Of a DNA stretch of 64,000 bases, positions 60,531-64,000 are shown in pieces. The notes beneath the pieces are model-generated. The model was not told the DNA's origin. It saw nothing but the letters and a program-made list of their open reading frames with translations, and searched no databases. The stretch comes from JANQNX01 sp040217095 (lineage in GTDB: Bacteria; Pseudomonadota; Gammaproteobacteria; Eutrophobiales; Eutrophobiaceae): positions 1,674,001 to 1,738,000 of the forward strand of contig OZ245888.1 of NCBI GenBank assembly GCA_965229565.1, read 5' to 3'. The position numbers were made by a program, and so were the translations under genes. Within the stretch, counting starts at the first letter, position 1. Every line of letters starts with the position of its first letter.

Positions 60531-62186
60531 TTACATACAGGGTTGGACAATTAGTTTGCCGCTACCATGCTCCACAATCTCATCATCATCTATCTTGTAG
60601 TTGCCGAGGCTGACGGTCTGGTAATCATCGAAGTAACGTTTCAGTGACCTCTCTATACCCTTGTCATAACCGGGCTTCAGAATATGGGTGCCACCGTTGA
60701 CTACTTTTACAATCTTGCCATTTCGCACAATCAGTTCACCGTCCTTGAATACATAATCCGGTTTGCTGAACATCTTTTCCTTGTCCTTGTGATTGCTATA
60801 AACAGTAATGTCGGCAATTGCCCCGGCACCCAGGTGACCGCGATTCTTTAAACCAAGACTGCGGGCCGGCGCGGCACGGGTCATTATCGCAATCTCGTAC
60901 AGGGAATACTCACGATCAATACTGGCCAGGGTGCTGGCTGCTGCCGCATCCGGGTTGATGGTTGCCAACATGTCGTTCCTGAAACTCTTGTCCATCAACA
61001 GTCGAATCAAATGTGGATAAGAGGTAAAAGGTGCACCATTTGGATGATCGGTGGTCAGGAAAATGCGCCACGGATCGTTCACCATCAGGAACAGTTCGAG
61101 TCCGATTGCCCATTGCAGGGCATTGACGAAATTCTTGTCACGGTAGCGAAAGGGCACGACACCACAGCCTGCATCACACTCGAGGTCCATGATGACCCAT
61201 TTTTTCGGATGCGCATGCCAGTGACCCGCATACTGGTGCTGGGAGTCGCCGGAACAGGTAACCGTCTGGTTAAACAGCACCTGGCCCACATCACAACTGA
61301 TATTGGGGTTGCTATTGATGGCCTCGGCAATCTCTGCAGCGCCTGAAGAAAATTTTCTATCGCCCTCGGTGCCATAACTATGAAACTGGATATGGGTAAG
61401 ATGCATGCGCATCCCTTCAGTGGCCCTGATAGTTTCCAGCGTAGTGTCCATATTGCCTGGTACACCCAGGTTACAGCCGTGTACGTGTAACGGGTGCGGA
61501 ATACCCAGTTCAGTTACGGCCCGGGCCAGTGATAACAATATCTGGCGTGGGCTCACACCGTAATACTGGTTCTGCTCGTCAAGATCCAGTTCCCGCTGGT
61601 TGAATTTGAATGCGCTGATACCACCGGGATTCACAACCTTGATACCCAGCGCCTTGGACGCGTTGATCGTCCAGCCAACGTAATCGCTGATAGCGGCCTG
61701 GTCTTTCTTCGATGACAGCATACGCAGGAAAAAATCATCGCTGCCAAGCATGGCATAGGCGCCCTTGTCGACCATGGGTGTATCGGCCATCTCCATGTGC
61801 GACTGGCGTGCATTGGAAGGCACCATCGCCGGTTCAAAGCAGGCGGTGTAACCCATTTCCGCGTAACGATAGCCGGTAGTGAGGGTAGAAGGTGCCGCGT
61901 ACCCACAGCCGGAACGGGTCAACCTGGTTCTTTCAACAAGATCGGCCTGGTGATCCTCGGGTAACATCATGCGGGCGATATTGACCTTGCCACCGCCAAT
62001 GTGTGTATGTATATCAATGGCACCGGCCATGATGACCTTGCCCTTTAAATCAAACGTCTTGTCGATCCTGGTATTCGGGTTTGGCTTACGGGTAATAACG
62101 CCATTGTGAATATAAATATCACGTTGTTCGCCGTTGATGCCATGCACCGGATCATAGACTTTGCCATTTGCAAGCTTGATATACAT
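60531..62186 (-). CDS. fhcA: Formyltransferase/hydrolase complex subunit A (amidohydrolase)
   Basis: A 551-residue amidohydrolase-fold subunit. The metal-binding AIDIHTHIGGG near residues 57-65 (H60, H62) and later His residues (LHVHGCNLGVPGN, LTHIQFHSYG, TTDHPNGAPF) make a binuclear centre that hydrolyses the formyl group to formate. It corresponds to archaeal FwdA. A GAGAGGATG stretch upstream of the ATG, within the end of fhcB, serves as ribosome site. It is followed by fhcD after four bases. Confidence 0.96.
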   Translation of the reverse strand: MYIKLANGKVYDPVHGINGEQRDIYIHNGVITRKPNPNTRIDKTFDLKGKVIMAGAIDIHTHIGGGKVNIARMMLPEDHQADLVERTRLTRSGCGYAAPSTLTTGYRYAEMGYTACFEPAMVPSNARQSHMEMADTPMVDKGAYAMLGSDDFFLRMLSSKKDQAAISDYVGWTINASKALGIKVVNPGGISAFKFNQRELDLDEQNQYYGVSPRQILLSLARAVTELGIPHPLHVHGCNLGVPGNMDTTLETIRATEGMRMHLTHIQFHSYGTEGDRKFSSGAAEIAEAINSNPNISCDVGQVLFNQTVTCSGDSQHQYAGHWHAHPKKWVIMDLECDAGCGVVPFRYRDKNFVNALQWAIGLELFLMVNDPWRIFLTTDHPNGAPFTSYPHLIRLLMDKSFRNDMLATINPDAAAASTLASIDREYSLYEIAIMTRAAPARSLGLKNRGHLGAGAIADITVYSNHKDKEKMFSKPDYVFKDGELIVRNGKIVKVVNGGTHILKPGYDKGIERSLKRYFDDYQTVSLGNYKIDDDEIVEHGSGKLIVQPCM

Positions 62187-62192
62187 ATTAAG

Positions 62193-63470
62193 TTACATCC
62201 TCTCAATAATTTGCTTGATAACGGACGCAACACTGGGATGCGGTGACTCACGCAATTGTTTCAGGGGCAGGGCGACAACGCTATCCGTTCTGAACAGTTG
62301 ACCGGCATGGTCAACTCCCGGGGTACTAACGGGTATGAATACATCCGGTTTAAAGTTTAGTTTGGTTTCGGGCGTCGCCATCACTATGGTCGGGATAGAC
62401 GCCTTCGGCGGGCTGTGCTCATCACTGAAACTGGAGACCCATAACAGGGAGTCCACTTCCTTGTTTTTCAGCACGTTGTTTGAACTGTAGCGGTTCGGGT
62501 CGTAGTCCGGGTAACCCTTGTTAAAATTAACCCTTAGCGGGTAACCACTTTGCCAGGCACAAATACTGTTAGCCGTAGTGGCACCGTCATTACCACCCAG
62601 GGTAAATCCGGCAAAACGTGTTTCACGTGTCAGGTATTTGGCCATTTCCGTCATGGCCTGCACGGTTAGCTCGGCATGCGGCATGGTAAGTTCCGCCGGG
62701 GCCCAGACAAATACGCCGTATTTCGCAGACTTGATCCTGGCAGCCAGTTCTTCAAGTACCTTGATCTTTATGCCGCCAACCTGTTCTACATCCATGCTGG
62801 CACCCGATGTAATTGCATGCATGGTTGAGATGATCTCGTTGATCTCCTGGTTCTTGCATTTCAGCACGGTAGGCTTTCTTCCTGCCGGACTGGTACCAGC
62901 ACGCGTATTCAGGTTTTCGCCGATATAAACTATCTGGCGATCTTCCTGCTTCAACTTGAACATGGATTGTTCGTTCCAGATAACCCGCTCAAAAAAACGT
63001 GGATACTGTGTTGCGTCGGTACCGACAAAGACCACCATATCGGCGCGGTTCCTGATTTCGGCCATGGTGGTTGTGATCCAGCCCAGGTCTTGCAAGACCA
63101 GGGTGTTACGTATCAACGCATTGCCGTGCATATGGTCAACCACCGCGCCGCTGATATCGGCCAGGTGTAGCAGTTGACGCATACCGCCTGCGTCAGTTGC
63201 CAGTCCACCAAATAACGGTGTGCTGGATTGCTTGATGATGTCACCAGCTGCGGCAATGGCCTTGTCCAGCGAGACCTGTTTACCCTTGATGCTGGCACTG
63301 ACCTCGGTGATAGGCTTTTCAAATCCAGCTTTGGCCTTTGGACAACCATTGGCAACAATTTTGAGTTTATTGTTGTTGTTCTTAACGGTGAGATCGTCAC
63401 AGACGATGCCGCAAAACGGGCAAGCCACTTCCTGTCTTTCAGATGGTAATGAGTGAGAAGAGTCTTCCAA
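62193..63470 (-). CDS. fhcB: Formyltransferase/hydrolase complex subunit B (FwdB-like)
   Basis: A 425-residue protein related to the molybdenum/tungsten subunit FwdB. The N-terminal cluster ligands are kept (C17, C20, C24 and C43 in CPFCGIVC and NGCPKAK). At the site where archaeal enzymes carry the metal-binding Cys or Sec in a C-H-G motif, this protein reads DHMHGN (Met 114), so no active metal centre is expected, in line with bacterial Fhc acting as a hydrolase rather than a dehydrogenase. First gene of the fhc-fds unit; its promoter should lie in the 147-base gap 63471-63617, where no clear consensus was seen. Confidence 0.93.
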   Translation of the reverse strand: MEDSSHSLPSERQEVACPFCGIVCDDLTVKNNNNKLKIVANGCPKAKAGFEKPITEVSASIKGKQVSLDKAIAAAGDIIKQSSTPLFGGLATDAGGMRQLLHLADISGAVVDHMHGNALIRNTLVLQDLGWITTTMAEIRNRADMVVFVGTDATQYPRFFERVIWNEQSMFKLKQEDRQIVYIGENLNTRAGTSPAGRKPTVLKCKNQEINEIISTMHAITSGASMDVEQVGGIKIKVLEELAARIKSAKYGVFVWAPAELTMPHAELTVQAMTEMAKYLTRETRFAGFTLGGNDGATTANSICAWQSGYPLRVNFNKGYPDYDPNRYSSNNVLKNKEVDSLLWVSSFSDEHSPPKASIPTIVMATPETKLNFKPDVFIPVSTPGVDHAGQLFRTDSVVALPLKQLRESPHPSVASVIKQIIERM

Positions 63471-63617
63471 TGATAAGTCCTTTGAATTCAGCTAATTATT
63501 ATTATAAGTGTGGTTAATTGCTACATTATAAACCTGACTGCCGCCTGCTCAACAACAGTGGGGAAATTGTTTATATAGTTTAAGTAAAAAATAGGACGAC
63601 GTCAGAATATTGTTTGA

Positions 63618-64000
63618 CTAATCTAGCAGTTCCAGCATCTCACTTCTGCGCGTAAATTTTTCTCGTGGTTTATCGATTTTCTCGCCGTTGGCGATCTCTG
63701 CAGCGTCAATTTTCTGCCAATCCTGGTAGCTAACCGGGCGAACCTCTTTATCTGCCAGAATAGCATACAGTTGTTCAGCACCACCTTTGCTCTCCGTGCT
63801 GTCCAGCTTGTCCAGGTCATCGAGCAGGCAGCCGACTGTCTCCACACTGCAGGCACGATTCGTGCCGATTATTCCGCTCGGGCCACGTTTGATCCAGCCT
63901 GCCGTGTAAAGTTGGGGCACGACCTTGCCGTCCTCTGTCACCCGGCCGGCCTCGTTAGGGATTGTGCCCCAATCGTCATGAAACGGTACACCGACAATGG
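63618..64000 (-). CDS. Ferredoxin-NADP reductase (FprA/adrenodoxin-reductase type), C-terminal part
   Basis: The last 127 codons of a FAD-dependent reductase that continues past the right edge. GVPFHDDWGTIPNEAGRV, LYTAGWIKRGPSGIIGTNRA and a C-terminal domain ending LLD are typical of the FprA/adrenodoxin reductase family, which exchanges electrons between NADPH and ferredoxin. A GTG inside the frame at 63941 is not the start, since homologous sequence continues upstream. It is transcribed in the same direction as fhcB, with a 147-base gap. The substrate ferredoxin is unknown. Confidence 0.85.
   Translation of the reverse strand, partial: IVGVPFHDDWGTIPNEAGRVTEDGKVVPQLYTAGWIKRGPSGIIGTNRACSVETVGCLLDDLDKLDSTESKGGAEQLYAILADKEVRPVSYQDWQKIDAAEIANGEKIDKPREKFTRRSEMLELLD

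Overview
The window reads as chromosomal DNA of a methylotrophic gammaproteobacterium. Gene order supports the class: gloB-yafS-rnhA-dnaQ, surE-pcm-nlpD-rpoS, metY-rimP-nusA-infB-rbfA-truB-rpsO-pnp and rpsP-rimM-trmD-rplS-xerD are all gammaproteobacterial arrangements. Methylotrophy follows from the right end, which carries a lanthanide-type PQQ methanol dehydrogenase (XoxF), the complete formyltransferase/hydrolase complex (FhcBADC) of the tetrahydromethanopterin pathway, and a soluble NAD-linked formate dehydrogenase. Genus cannot be fixed from this sequence; a Methylophaga-like or methylotrophic Thiotrichales-type lineage is a guess.

Layout. 1-5.6 kb: cell-wall lytic transglycosylase MltD (cut by the edge), both glyoxalases, RNase HI, DNA polymerase III epsilon, a membrane protein, a non-coding multi-hairpin element and a CGFS glutaredoxin. 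5.6-14.6 kb: orphan hydantoinase B, a urate-hydroxylase-like membrane protein, argD-argF, the surE-pcm-nlpD-rpoS stationary-phase block and adk. 14.7-22.4 kb: a lysine-rich histone H1-like protein with a tiny downstream ORF, PBP1b, orphan FliK/FlhB-like proteins and an AmmeMemoRadiSam set. 22.4-31.6 kb: the nusA-infB operon, headed by a strong promoter, three perfect 97-bp tandem copies of a tRNA-fMet-derived sequence, and the true initiator tRNA. 31.7-39.9 kb: a VWA lipoprotein with ECF sigma factor and membrane partner, a peroxiredoxin-glutaredoxin hybrid, a lipoprotein quinoprotein dehydrogenase, a BASS transporter and 5-formyl-THF cyclo-ligase. 40.1-48 kb: rpsP operon, xerD, a frameshifted GspE/PilB-type ATPase, dsbC and waaA.

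48-64 kb is the C1 region. On the plus strand, xoxF is followed by a pseudoazurin-like blue copper protein where a cytochrome cL (XoxG) is usually found, then by XoxJ and an unrecognised exported protein. A SoxYZ-like carrier and a small cysteine-containing exported protein lie upstream. On the minus strand fhcB-fhcA-fhcD-fhcC-fdsGB-fdsA form one tight unit that converges on the xox unit at a shared terminator. The expected flow is methanol to formaldehyde (XoxF, periplasm), formaldehyde through tetrahydromethanopterin to formate (Fhc), and formate to CO2 with NADH (Fds). A ferredoxin-NADP reductase is cut off at the right edge.

The points most worth a second look are the copper protein beside XoxF, the XoxF cysteine-bearing insertions, and the tandem tRNA-derived array inside the metY transcription unit.
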